Positions 44,478 through 55,320 of a stretch of 64,000 nt of DNA are shown here, piece after piece. The position numbers were made by a program, and so were the translations under genes. The notes beneath the pieces were generated by a model. That model did not search any database. It was not told the origin of the DNA and saw nothing but the letters and a program-made list of their open reading frames with translations. Every line of letters begins with the position of its first letter. The stretch's first letter is position 1. Origin of the DNA: a bacterium (GTDB lineage Bacteria > Myxococcota_A > Bradymonadia > UBA7976 > UBA1532); NCBI GenBank assembly GCA_030426085.1, contig JAUHYW010000052.1, positions 1 to 64,000 on the forward strand, written 5' to 3'.

Positions 44478-45503
44478 TCAGCGCAGCGGGCGGGCGAGGG
44501 ACGGGTCGCGGTGCACGCGCCAGGCGAGGGCCAGCGCCAGCAGGGCGGCGGGGGCCCAGGCGGCGAGGACGGGAGACATGAAGCCGGCGCGGGCGGCCAG
44601 CTCGCCGGTGCGCAGCAGCCAGTAGGCCACCGCGACCGCGCCCGCGCCGCCGGCGACCGCGATCGGGCCGCCGAGGCGGGCGCCGAGCAGGGCGCCGAGC
44701 AGGGCCCACAGAGGCGCCATGGCCGGCAGGGCCCAGCGGCGGTGGGCGGTGAAGCGGTGGTGCACATCGGCCGGGTCGAGGGCCGCGGTGGTCAGGGCGT
44801 TGGGCGGGCCGAGCATGCCCAGGCGGCGGGCGAGCGCGCCGGACGGGGCGGTGAGGCGGGCCTCGGCGACGCGGATGCGGGCCCCCGGGCTCCACAGGTG
44901 GGCGTCGCGCAGGCGCAGGGTGATGCGATCGGGGGCCATGTCGAGCGCCGCGTCCTCGGCCCGGACCAGCGTCGGGCCGTCCGATCCGCCGGGCAGCGCG
45001 GCCCAGACCCCGTCGTCGGCGGTGCGCAGGGCGAGGCCGCCGCCGGGCAGGTCGAGGGGGCGGTCGACGATCCGCAAGGTGGCGGCGGCGGCGTCGAGCA
45101 GATCGGCCCGGAGGTCGGTCACCGCCACCGGCACCGGGCCGTGGGCCAGCGCGGTGGCCAGCCCGCCCAGCCCCAGGCCGAGCAGGGCCGCCGGCAAGAG
45201 CGCCGGCCCGGGGTGCAGGCCGAGCGCGGCCCGGGCGATCCAGCCGTCCTCCCCCCGCAGCCGGCCGTAGACCAGCCCCGCCGCGAGCAGGCCGGCCAGG
45301 GGCAGCGCCGCTTCGAGCAGGATGAGCGCGCCCCGGCCCAGCGCGCCGGCCCACGGGGCGTGGGGGCCGGCGGCCCGCAGCAGGTCGCCGATCTGGAGGA
45401 GCTGCCCGGCGATCAGGATCGCGAGCACGGCCAGCAGCACGAGGGCCGCGGCGGCGATCAGCTCGCGGGTCAGCCGGCGGACGAGCGGGTCGGGGGGGCC
45501 CAC
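44478..45503 (-). CDS. LptF/LptG-family permease
   Basis: LptF and LptG are the membrane partners of LptB that extract lipopolysaccharide from the inner membrane. From the GTG at 45503 (GAGGCGG upstream, 5 bases after the preceding gene) the product has 341 aa. It has three membrane helices at the N-terminus (about 12-35, 52-75, 92-115), a beta-rich periplasmic domain (about 120-245) and three helices at the C-terminus, the family layout. The initial RRLTREL and the ARAALGL loop fit the family's coupling region. It is Ala/Leu-rich and rather divergent, so LptF versus LptG cannot be decided. Confidence 0.72.
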   Translation of the reverse strand: MGPPDPLVRRLTRELIAAAALVLLAVLAILIAGQLLQIGDLLRAAGPHAPWAGALGRGALILLEAALPLAGLLAAGLVYGRLRGEDGWIARAALGLHPGPALLPAALLGLGLGGLATALAHGPVPVAVTDLRADLLDAAAATLRIVDRPLDLPGGGLALRTADDGVWAALPGGSDGPTLVRAEDAALDMAPDRITLRLRDAHLWSPGARIRVAEARLTAPSGALARRLGMLGPPNALTTAALDPADVHHRFTAHRRWALPAMAPLWALLGALLGARLGGPIAVAGGAGAVAVAYWLLRTGELAARAGFMSPVLAAWAPAALLALALAWRVHRDPSLARPLR

Positions 45504-45508
45504 CCGCC

Positions 45509-46975
45509 TCAGAGGCTGAGGTGGCGCACGCCGGTCAGCACCAACGCCACGCCGACCCGGTCGGCCCGGCCGATGACCCCGCCGTCGTGGCTGCCGCCGC
45601 CGGGCTGGGCCACCGCGGCGATGCCGGCCTCGGCCAGCGCGTCGATGGTCTCGCCGAACTCGATGACCCCGTCGCAGGCGGCCACCGCGCCCTCCAGCGC
45701 GTGGCCCGCCCGCCGGGCGCGCTGCACGGCGAGGCGGGCGGCGTCGGCGATACTCGGCTGGCCGGCCCCGATCCCGATGAGCGCGCCGGGGCGGGCGAGC
45801 ACGACCGCCAGCGAGCGGGCCCGGTGCGCGGTGCGCCAGGCCAGCTCGAGCGCCGGCCACTGCTCGGGTTCGGGCGCGCGGCGGGTGGGCACCCGCCCCG
45901 AGCGGGCGGGGTCGAGGGCGTCGTCGGCCTCCTGCACCAGCAGGCCCCCCGCGATGGGCCGCAGCTCGAGCCCGCCGCCGGGTTCGGGCCACGGCTCGAG
46001 GATCAGCGCCCGGAGCCGGCTGCGCCGCTTCAGGGCCTTGCGGGCGGCGGCGTCGAAAGCCGGGGCGAGCACGCCGCCCAGGCTGCGCTTCGCGATCTGC
46101 GCCGCGGTGGCGCCGTCGACCGGGCGGTTGAGCGCGACGACCGCGCCGTAGACGTTGTCCGGGTCGACCTTGCGGGCCCGGGTGAAGACGTCGAGCAGCG
46201 GCTCGGCGTCGTCGAGGGCCATGGCGGCCCCGATCGGGTGGCCCCGGCGGACGAGGACCGCGCCGGCGGCGGGCAGCTCGACCGCCAGGCGCAGGGCGGC
46301 GTCGAGGTCCACGAGCCCGGCGTAGTCCGGCGGCGGGCCCTGGATCTGCTCGGTGTCGGCCAGCGAGGGCTGGCCGATGGGGGTCGACGTGGCGTAGAGC
46401 GCGGCCCGCTGGTGGGGGTTCTCCCCGTGGCTCAGGGTCTGGATGCGCTCGGCGTCGAGGACCAGCGGGTCGGGGAAGTCGGCGACGAAGGAGGAGATGG
46501 CGGGCAGCTCGGCGGTCTCGTAGATCGCGAGGCGGTCGGCGACCTGCTCGTCGTGCTCGACCACCCGCCGGGCGGCCTTGACCGCCCAGCTCTGCCGCTG
46601 GCCGGTGTCGGGGCCGCCCCGATCGAGGGCGTCGAGCAGCGCCCGGTGGTCGGCCCGGTCGACGATCACCGCGATCCGGTCGTGGGCCCGGGCGGCGGCC
46701 CGCACCAGCGAGGGCACGACGACGTCGAGCCCGTCGTCGCCGGCGTCTTCGGGCAGCTCGGCGACGAGGAGCTGCACGGTGCGCTGGGGGTCGCCGAGGG
46801 CCAGCAGGTGGGGGGGCAGGTCGTCTTCGGCGCGCACCGGCAGGCCGGCGGCCGTCAACGCGGTGGCGGTCTCGCCGGTGGAGACGAGCCGGACGGCGCG
46901 GGCGTGCAGAGCGGTGGCGAGGTCGAGCAGGCCCGCCGAGCAGCGGGCGATGAGCAGGGCGCTGCGGATGTGCAC
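45509..46975 (-). CDS. PurH homologue lacking expected catalytic motifs
   Basis: PurH normally joins AICAR transformylase and IMP cyclohydrolase, the last two steps of purine synthesis. The 488-aa product (GTG at 46975) aligns by motif: [40 protein letters not shown] (182-194), [18 protein letters not shown] and [12 protein letters not shown]. Yet the cyclohydrolase motif GRVKTLHP is absent: the region around 50-70 reads [14 protein letters not shown]. The catalytic Lys-His of the transformylase is replaced by Arg-Arg (243-244, LVRRGHPIG). The frame is intact and follows the sigma-region-4 gene by 10 bases. It may be a pseudoenzyme, a regulatory paralogue or a fast-evolving enzyme. Confidence 0.78.
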   Translation of the reverse strand: MHIRSALLIARCSAGLLDLATALHARAVRLVSTGETATALTAAGLPVRAEDDLPPHLLALGDPQRTVQLLVAELPEDAGDDGLDVVVPSLVRAAARAHDRIAVIVDRADHRALLDALDRGGPDTGQRQSWAVKAARRVVEHDEQVADRLAIYETAELPAISSFVADFPDPLVLDAERIQTLSHGENPHQRAALYATSTPIGQPSLADTEQIQGPPPDYAGLVDLDAALRLAVELPAAGAVLVRRGHPIGAAMALDDAEPLLDVFTRARKVDPDNVYGAVVALNRPVDGATAAQIAKRSLGGVLAPAFDAAARKALKRRSRLRALILEPWPEPGGGLELRPIAGGLLVQEADDALDPARSGRVPTRRAPEPEQWPALELAWRTAHRARSLAVVLARPGALIGIGAGQPSIADAARLAVQRARRAGHALEGAVAACDGVIEFGETIDALAEAGIAAVAQPGGGSHDGGVIGRADRVGVALVLTGVRHLSL

Positions 46976-46985
46976 CCGGGGCCCG

Positions 46986-47510
46986 TCAGTCGGTGCCGAG
47001 GTTGTTCTCGAGGAAGCTCAAGAAGTCCTGCAAGCCCAGGTCGGCGGCGGTCAGCCGCAGCTTCTGCAGGCCCTTGACCTCGACCTGCCGGATGCGCTCC
47101 CGGGTCAGGTTGAGGATCTCGCCGACCTCTTCGAGCGTGATGCCGCCCCGATCGGCGACATCGAGGGCGCAGGTCTCGGCCATCTCCCAGATCTGGAGGT
47201 CGGGGAAGTTGAGCTTGATCGACCCGGTCTCGGGGTTCACGTCGAGGTACAGGTGATGCTTGCACGAAGCGTAGGGGCAGGGGCGCAGCCCGCTGGCGCA
47301 CTGCGAGCGGTGGTTGGGCCGATCGATCTCGACGTCTTTGAGCTCTTCGGCGAGCGCCAGCTCTTCTTTGCTCAGCCGCTTGGTCGCGATCGTGCGCGAG
47401 CGGCGACGCCCCTTCTTGCCGGGCCGCCGACGCTCGTTGCGTCGCTCCTTGCGCTCTGAATCCGGAGGCCGCTCGGGCGATTCCGCCAGTTTCGGACTCG
47501 CAGAACCCAT
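46986..47510 (-). CDS. Stand-alone sigma-region-4 HTH protein with Cys cluster
   Basis: From the ATG at 47510 (AGGGGA 6 bases upstream) the product has 174 aa; a TTG at 47540 is an alternative. The first 45 residues are Arg/Lys/Ser-rich. A Cys/His segment follows (C71, C78, C83 in [15 protein letters not shown], and C114) that may bind metal. Residues 124-152 ([20 protein letters not shown], then VKGLQKLR) closely match region 4.2 of primary sigma factors, which reads the -35 box. Regions 2 and 3 are absent, so it cannot be a complete sigma factor. It is probably a DNA-binding or polymerase-binding regulator. Its own promoter lies at 47645-47674. Confidence 0.85.
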   Translation of the reverse strand: MGSASPKLAESPERPPDSERKERRNERRRPGKKGRRRSRTIATKRLSKEELALAEELKDVEIDRPNHRSQCASGLRPCPYASCKHHLYLDVNPETGSIKLNFPDLQIWEMAETCALDVADRGGITLEEVGEILNLTRERIRQVEVKGLQKLRLTAADLGLQDFLSFLENNLGTD

Positions 47511-47644
47511 CGGCGTCCCCTGCGTCGATCCCTCAGACAACTTTCACCTTCTGCGGCGTGCGGGACGGCACTCAAACCGATGCGAACGACCGGAACGGCC
47601 CGAAGCATCCCTCTCCGCCGAGGAGTAGAACTCCACCGACAGCA

Positions 47645-47674
47645 GAACTAGCACACCGGCTTTTCGACGGTCAA
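47645..47674 (-). promoter_or_regulatory. Promoter of the sigma-region-4/PurH-like/Lpt operon
   Basis: On the minus strand TTGACC (47669-47674), an 18-base spacer and TAGTTC (47645-47650) predict a start near 47638, about 128 bases before the ATG at 47510. The -10 element is preceded by GTGC, as in the promoter at 20793-20821. The 256-bp gap here holds no other feature. Confidence 0.45.
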
Positions 47675-47766
47675 CGCAATAGTGGGCCGCTGCGCGGGCG
47701 GCGCGGGGGGGCATGCGGGGGGCGCCCGGGCGGGCGACGGGCGGGTTCGCGGGCGGCGGATCGGGC

Positions 47767-48201
47767 TCAGCCGTGCCGCCGCTCGGCCTCTTTCTTGAAC
47801 GCTTCGAGGGTGGCGGGCAACGTACGCTCGATGAGGATCTGGGTCACCGATCGGGGCACGAAGCCCTCCAGCTCGACCTCGAGCCGGTAGGTCGCCCGGG
47901 TCCGGGCGCCGTCGTCGATCGGCTCGAGGGTCCACCCGCCGTCGTTCTGCTTCATCATGTCGCCCTCGACGAGGGTCCACGTCAGCCGGGTGGGCGCCTC
48001 ACCCTCGAGGTCGAGCACGTAGTCCAGCTTGCGGGCCACCGAGAGCTGGAAGTCGACCCGCCATCGGCCGTCGGCGGCGTCGAGCACCCGGGCCCGGGTC
48101 TGGTTGGGCACGAAGCCGGGGTAGCTCGCGAAGTCGACGAGCAGGGCGTAGACCCGGTCGATGGGCACGTCGATGTCGATTGAACGGACCGCGGATTTCA
48201 T
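47767..48201 (-). CDS. SRPBCC (START-like) polyketide-cyclase/Coq10-type protein
   Basis: The ATG at 48201 is favoured (GGAGG 11 bases upstream) over the GTG at 48213, giving 144 aa. The fold signature is visible: SIDIDVPIDRVYALLVDFAS, YPGFVPNQTRARVLD, and the C-terminal helix VTQILIERTLPATLEAFKK. Members bind hydrophobic ligands such as lipids or quinones, or act as RatA-like factors. No signal peptide. It begins 36 bases after the KdtA-like gene and is probably in the same transcript. Confidence 0.85.
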   Translation of the reverse strand: MKSAVRSIDIDVPIDRVYALLVDFASYPGFVPNQTRARVLDAADGRWRVDFQLSVARKLDYVLDLEGEAPTRLTWTLVEGDMMKQNDGGWTLEPIDDGARTRATYRLEVELEGFVPRSVTQILIERTLPATLEAFKKEAERRHG

Positions 48202-48237
48202 CGCTGCTCGCACCTCCGCCCTCTGCGTGTGGGGCCG

Positions 48238-49320
48238 TCATCCAGGGTCGAGCATGGGCCGCAGCGCGTCAAGATTGCGACGGGTGGCCCCGAAGAGCGC
48301 GGTCAGCGCGGGGCGTGGATCGGGTCCGGGGTCGGCGATCAGGGGCCGCACCCGGGCGAAGGCGGCGGGCCAGTCGGGCGCCGGGTGGGCCCCCCGATCG
48401 GCGAGGGCCCGCGCCTCGGCCCAGATGTTGGCGGTCCGGGGGCCGTGGATGACCGGTCGGCCGTGGCAGGCGGGCTCGAGCAGGGTCTGGCCCTCGCGGC
48501 GGCAGAAGGTGCCCCCGACGAGGGCCACCGGGGCCAGGGCGTAGGCCGCGGCCAGCTCGCCGACGGTGTCGAGCACGACCCACCGGGCGCCGGGGTCGGG
48601 CGGGTCGGTGCGGCGGCGGGCGGGCACCCCGTGGCGCCGGGCGGCGCGCAGGATGGCGGCAGCCCGGCGGGGGTAGCGGGGGGCGATGATGGCCCGCAGG
48701 CCGGCGGCGGCCAGCGCGGCGAGGGCCGGGCGCTCTTCGGCGGGGGCCAGGCTGCCGACCACGACGTGGGCCTCGCCGAGCGCGGCCCGCAGGTCGGGCG
48801 AGGGGCGGGGCGGGTCGCGGGGCACGCCGTCGTACTTGCCGTTGCCGGTGATCCGGATGCGGTCGGGGGGCACGCCGAGCGCGGCGGCGTTCCCGGCGTC
48901 CTCGGGGGTCCGAGCGCAGAAGAGCGCGAGGCGGCCGGCGGCCCGGCGCAGCAGCGGGCGGACGCGCAGGGAGCGGGGGCCGACCCGGCCGTCGACGACG
49001 GCGACCGGGACGCCGCGGCGGTGGGCGGCGGCGATCCAGGCGGGCCACAGCTCGAGGTACTCCAGGATGATCAGCCGGGGGTTCACCCGGTCGAGCGCCC
49101 GGCCGGGCAGCGGCGGCAGGTCGAGCGGGGGGCGGCCGATCGGGTGGTCGGGGTACAGGCGGCGGGCGAGGCGTCGGCCGTCGGCGGTCATGGCGCTGAT
49201 GTGCAGCGGCAGGTCGGGGCGGGTCTCGCCCAGGGCCCGCACCAGCGGCGCGAGGGCCCGCATGTCGCCCACCGAGGCCCCGTGCAGCCAGACAGGGCGC
49301 GGGGGTTCGCGCGCGGCCAT
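48238..49320 (-). CDS. KdtA/WaaA-like glycosyltransferase lacking the N-terminal anchor
   Basis: WaaA transfers Kdo to lipid A. The 360-aa product (ATG at 49320, GGGCGG upstream) matches WaaA from its first domain motif (VWLHGASVGDMRALAPLVRA) through LIILEYLELWPAWIAAAH, DRIRITGNGKYD and VALVGGTFCRREGQTLLEPA. It lacks the usual 50-60 N-terminal residues containing the membrane anchor and the catalytic Glu. The conserved HNxLEPA loop is changed to GQTLLEPA. No missing part is encoded upstream, as the kinase gene ends 5 bases before. It may be a divergent or altered-specificity enzyme; linkage with an LptF/G-type gene suggests lipopolysaccharide. Confidence 0.8.
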   Translation of the reverse strand: MAAREPPRPVWLHGASVGDMRALAPLVRALGETRPDLPLHISAMTADGRRLARRLYPDHPIGRPPLDLPPLPGRALDRVNPRLIILEYLELWPAWIAAAHRRGVPVAVVDGRVGPRSLRVRPLLRRAAGRLALFCARTPEDAGNAAALGVPPDRIRITGNGKYDGVPRDPPRPSPDLRAALGEAHVVVGSLAPAEERPALAALAAAGLRAIIAPRYPRRAAAILRAARRHGVPARRRTDPPDPGARWVVLDTVGELAAAYALAPVALVGGTFCRREGQTLLEPACHGRPVIHGPRTANIWAEARALADRGAHPAPDWPAAFARVRPLIADPGPDPRPALTALFGATRRNLDALRPMLDPG

Positions 49321-49325
49321 CCGCC

Positions 49326-51316
<1,991 letters not shown>

Positions 51317-51320
<4 letters not shown>

Positions 51321-53605
51321 GGCGCGATCAGCGCGCCCTCGACGCGGGGGGCGGTGACGAACCGGTCGGCGGTGCGCCACGTCTCAGCGCCGGCCAGGGT
51401 GCCGCTGACCGACACCCGCTGCCCGGGGTCGACCAGGATCGGGGCGGTGGTCGTGATCCACACCGGGCAGTGGTCGCCCCGGTCGCAGGCGGCGATCACC
51501 GCCCGGTCGGCCGCGCCCGGCCCCTCCCCGCCCCGCTCGACGGCGATCAGGCGGCCCTCGAACGCCACCGCCCGGCCCCGCAGCCCCTCGGCGTCGGCCA
51601 GCCAGCGGGCGTAGGGCGGGGTGCGGCCGGTGGGCCCGAGGCGCTCGGCCTGCTCGGCCCGCAGCGCGGCGGCCTGGGTCCGGCCGGCCTCGGGGGTCAG
51701 CCGCTCGACGGTGATCCGCTGCACGGTGGCCCGGGCGCCGGGCGCGTCGGCGACGACCTCGAGGGCCTGCTCCCGGGCGCCGCTGAGCGGGACCACCAGC
51801 GAGAAGCGCCCGTCGGCGTCGGCCTGCGCGGCGTGCTCGCCCACCCGGACCTCGGCCTCGGGCACGGTGCGGCCGGCGACGGTGACCGCCTCGGCGTCCC
51901 GGCGCCACGCCCGGGGCGGCGCGGTGACCACCAGCGGGGTGCGGGGCAGCGGCACCTGCACGGTCAGCGCGAACTCGGCCTCGGCCCCGCCGTCGCCCCG
52001 CAGGCGCACGGTCTCGGTCAGCGGCGCGGTCAGCCCGCCGGGGGCGTCGACCTCGGCCAGCGCCCGCCGGCCGTCGATGAGCAGGCGGTGGCGCCCGATG
52101 TCGCCGGCGACGGGCTCGACGGCGTCGCCCACCGGCTGCCAGCCGGGGCGCACGGTCAGCTCGACCGGGACGGGCGCGCCGACGGCCTCGACCGGCTCGA
52201 CCCGGGCCCGGTACCAGACCGTCAGCTCCAGCGGCAGCTCGACCGGCGGGTCGCCGTCGCCCAGCCGCAGCGCGATCTGGCCCACGCCGGGGCGCAGCGC
52301 GGCCCCGTCGAGGTCGAACTCGACCCGCCCCGGGCCGTCGACCGCGTGCTGCCCCCCGGGGTGACCCACGAGCAGCGGGCGGGCGGTCTCGAGGTCGACG
52401 GCGAACGCCAGCCGCTCGCCGGCGGGCTCGACCTCGACCGCGCCGACCCGAGCCTCGACGGCCTGGGCCTCGCGGGTGAGCCACAAGGCGAGCGCGATGC
52501 CGGCGATGACGAGCACCAGGAAGACCAGCCAGCCGTAGCTCCGGGGCTGCACCGCGACGACCATCGCGGTGTGCTCGTCGGTGTCGATCACCGCGGCGAG
52601 GCGGGCGGCGGCGGCCCGCTCGTCGCCGTCGGAGGCGACCTCGGTGGCGCCGGGGGGCCGGGCGATGCGGGCGGCGGCGCCGGCCTCGCGGGTCGACGAT
52701 CGGGCGGTGACCGGCTCGTCGACGATCACCGACGGCGCGCTGTCGGCCTCCTTCCGCTCGAGCGAGGGGTCGTCGACGATCACCGAGGGCTTGCTCGAGC
52801 GGGCCGACGCGGCGGCCTCGGCCTCGGCCCGGCGGCGGGCGTCGCGGGCCCGGGCGGCCTCGGCGATGGGCACCGGCGGCCCGACCAGCGTGCGGTAGCT
52901 CTCCTGGGGCGCCTCGGCGATCGCGTCGCGGGCGGCGTCCCGGGCCCGGGCGGCCTCGGCGACGGGCAGCGGGGGGCCCACCAGCGTGCGGTAGTTCTCC
53001 TGGGGCGCCTCGGGGGCCGGGGGGTCGGCCGCCGGCGGCTCGGAGGCGCCGCCGTGCACGTCGACCGACGGCATGCCCATGCGGGTGCTCTCGATGCCGG
53101 CGCCCTCCGGCTCGGGCGCGGGCTCGGCGGCCGCGTGTCGGCCGGCCTTGAACGGCGAGGGCGCCCCGAACTGCGTCGAGAGGATGGGGTCGGCCGCCGG
53201 CGCGGGGTCGGAGGCCGCCCCCGGCGGGGCCAGCGGCTCGTCGGCCGCGAGCGGCGGGAGCTGGCCCTTCTTGAAGGGCGAGGGCGCCCCGAACTGCGTC
53301 GAGCGGATGTCGCTGCCGTCGAGTGAGCCGGCGTTCATGCTGCCGATGCTGCCGTCGAGCTCGACGGCGTCGAGCGCCCGGAAGCCGCGCTTCGTCGCCG
53401 GCCCCTGGGACCGGTCCGGCTCGGGGGCCGGCGCGGCGGGGGCCGGCTTCTCGGCGACCTCGGCTTGATCGATCTTGAGCGCGGGCATGCCGAAGAGGGT
53501 GCGGGGCGCGCCGCTCTCGGCCACCTGCGACAGGCTGGCGCCGCAGATGGAACACGACGGCAGGTCGGAGGCATTGTTGGCACCGCACGCGGGGCACTGC
53601 TTCAA
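51317..53605 (-). CDS. Zinc-ribbon membrane protein with repeated Thr motifs, probable kinase substrate
   Basis: The TTG at 53605 is chosen: GGGAG lies 6 bases before it and the zinc ribbon then starts at once (MKQCPACGANNASDLPSCSI, then CG), giving 762 aa. The next 340 residues are low complexity and carry six copies of a [R/S]-T-x-[F/M/V]-G-x-P motif: RTLFGMP (35-41), STQFGAP (102-108, 143-149), STRMGMP (173-179), RTLVGPP (206-212, 238-244). PSVIVDDP and PSVIVDEP also occur. A membrane helix (about 357-376) precedes an exported beta-rich region of Ig-like and carbohydrate-binding-like appearance. It overlaps the kinase gene by GTGA. Phosphorylation of the repeats is inference. Confidence 0.82.
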
Positions 53606-53641
53606 TTCGAACTCCCGGACCTCGCGGATGACGCTGGACCG

Positions 53642-53670
53642 AGTGTCGACCACGCGCCCCCGGGAGTCAA
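53642..53670 (-). promoter_or_regulatory. Promoter of the substrate/kinase operon
   Basis: On the minus strand TTGACT (53665-53670), a 17-base spacer and GACACT (53642-53647) predict a start near 53635. This lies downstream of the first possible GTG (53653) and so supports the TTG at 53605 as the real start. The -10 is weak. Confidence 0.4.
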
Positions 53671-53746
53671 TGTGCCGCCCGGGTCTGCCCCGAAGTCGAC
53701 CCCGTTGCTACACTGCCCGACCGATTCGCTGCCCGGAGGATCCCGA

Positions 53747-55291
53747 ATGCCGAGCGGACCGCGCCCCGCCCTCCGCCCGAAGCCCCTGGCCGCGGCCCTG
53801 TGCCTCGGCGCCCTGCTGACAGCGTGCGGCCAGCGCCCGGCCGAGGAGGCCGCCCCGGCCCCCGCCGTGGGCGACGGCCCGCCCCGGCTGCTGGTCCTGT
53901 CGTCGACCATCGGCTACGTCGAGCCCTGCGGCTGCACCATCGACCTGACGCTGGGCGGCATCGACCGGGTCGCCACCCTGGTCGCCGCCGAGCGCGAGGC
54001 GGGCCCCACCGCGGTCGTGGTCGTCGGCCCCCACCTCTTCGAGCACGCCCCCCCGCCGCACAAGGTGGCCCAGGAGGAGGCCAAGGCCCGCCTGATCGCC
54101 CGCAGCCTGGCCCGCATCGGGGTCGACGCGGTGGTGCCCACCGCCACCGAGCTGGTCCGGGGCGAGGCGCTGTACGCCGAGGTGCGGCGGACGTTCGCCG
54201 CGCCCGACGTCACCGCCAACGTGCCCGGGGGGCGAGGGCGGATCGTGACGGTCGGCGACCTGAAGCTGGGGGTCTTCGGGCTGGCCACGCCCGAGGCGGC
54301 GGTGCCCGGCGGGCAGCCGGTCGACCCGAAGCCGGCGGCGATCGCCGAGGCCGCGCGGCTGCGGCAGGCGGGGGCCCATGTCGTCGTGGCCCTCGCGGCC
54401 ATGCCCCGGCGGCAGATCCGGCGCATGGCCCGCAAGACCCCGGGCGTCGACCTGTGGGTCCTGGGCGACCACCCCGAGGAGACCGCGCTGGCCTCGCCGC
54501 TGAAGCACGGCTACCTGATCGAGGCCGGCGACCGGGGGCGCAACCTGGGGCGGGTCGTCTTGCACGAGGCGGCGCAGCCGGGGCCGCTGGTCGATCCGGT
54601 GGGCGACGCCGAGCGGGCCCGCAAGGCGCTCGACCTCCAGATCGAGATGCGCAGCGACCTCTTCCAGCGCACCGGCGACGCGGCGCTCGAGCCGCAGATC
54701 GCCGAGTTGAAGGCGCAGCGGGCGGCGCTCGCGACCCCCGAGGCGCAGGGCAAGCGCTTCGTCTACACGCTGGTGCCGGTGGCCAAGGCGGTGACCCCCG
54801 ACCCCGAGGTGGCCGGCTGGCTGGCGGCGTACAACGCCTCGCTGAAGACGATCAACCTGGCGCAGGCCGGCGAGATCCCGAAGGTGCCGCCGGGCATGAG
54901 CGGCTACGCGGGCGACGATCAATGCGCCGACTGCCACTACGAGGCCCACACGCTGTGGACCACGACCCGCCACGGCGAGGCGTGGCAGACGCTGGTCGAG
55001 GCCGACAAGACGTTCGACGCCGAGTGCGTGGGGTGCCACGTCACCGGCTGGCAGAAGCCGGGGGGGTCGGTGCTCGGCCAGACCGAGGGGCGGGTGAACG
55101 TGCAGTGCGAGGTGTGCCACGGGCCGGGCGCGCAGCACGTCGACTCGGGCGGTGATCCGGCGAAGATCGAGCGCGCGGTGCCCGAGGCGGTGTGCGTCGA
55201 GTGCCACAACAAGCACCACTCGCCGCAGTTCGACTACGCCGGCTACCTGCCGAAGATCCTGGGGCCGGGGCACCAGAAGCGGGCGCGGTAG
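53747..55291 (+). CDS. Tetraheme cytochrome c lipoprotein with UshA-like N-terminal domain
   Basis: The ATG at 53747 with GGAGGA 6 bases upstream gives 514 aa. Lipobox LLTAC (C27). Residues of about 47-330 resemble a 5'-nucleotidase/metallophosphatase fold (LLVLSSTIGYVEPCGCTIDL, GGIDRVATLV). The metal-binding GD and GNHE motifs are replaced (VVVGPHL, VPTATEL), so phosphatase activity is doubtful. The C-terminal part has four CXXCH heme sites: CADCH (393), CVGCH (427), CEVCH (454), CVECH (483), arranged as in cytochrome c554-type proteins. Probably a periplasm-facing electron carrier. It is divergent from the kinase-substrate gene. Confidence 0.88.
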   Translation: MPSGPRPALRPKPLAAALCLGALLTACGQRPAEEAAPAPAVGDGPPRLLVLSSTIGYVEPCGCTIDLTLGGIDRVATLVAAEREAGPTAVVVVGPHLFEHAPPPHKVAQEEAKARLIARSLARIGVDAVVPTATELVRGEALYAEVRRTFAAPDVTANVPGGRGRIVTVGDLKLGVFGLATPEAAVPGGQPVDPKPAAIAEAARLRQAGAHVVVALAAMPRRQIRRMARKTPGVDLWVLGDHPEETALASPLKHGYLIEAGDRGRNLGRVVLHEAAQPGPLVDPVGDAERARKALDLQIEMRSDLFQRTGDAALEPQIAELKAQRAALATPEAQGKRFVYTLVPVAKAVTPDPEVAGWLAAYNASLKTINLAQAGEIPKVPPGMSGYAGDDQCADCHYEAHTLWTTTRHGEAWQTLVEADKTFDAECVGCHVTGWQKPGGSVLGQTEGRVNVQCEVCHGPGAQHVDSGGDPAKIERAVPEAVCVECHNKHHSPQFDYAGYLPKILGPGHQKRAR

Positions 55292-55320
55292 CCGCGTCGC
55301 GGGCGCCTCGGGCGGCTCGC

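Noticed and set aside
45509-47301. Frameshift explaining the missing PurH motifs
   Set aside because: Other frames through this region contain no GRVKTLHP- or KHxNPCG-like sequence, so the loss looks genuine rather than a sequencing error.
47558-47890. Plus-strand open frame of 110 codons before the SRPBCC gene
   Set aside because: Overlaps the promoter region and is antisense to the SRPBCC gene; low-complexity Arg/Gly translation.
53606-53653. GTG start 16 codons earlier for the zinc-ribbon substrate protein
   Set aside because: The predicted transcript start (about 53635) is downstream of it, and the TTG at 53605 has a good ribosome binding site and places the zinc ribbon at the N-terminus.
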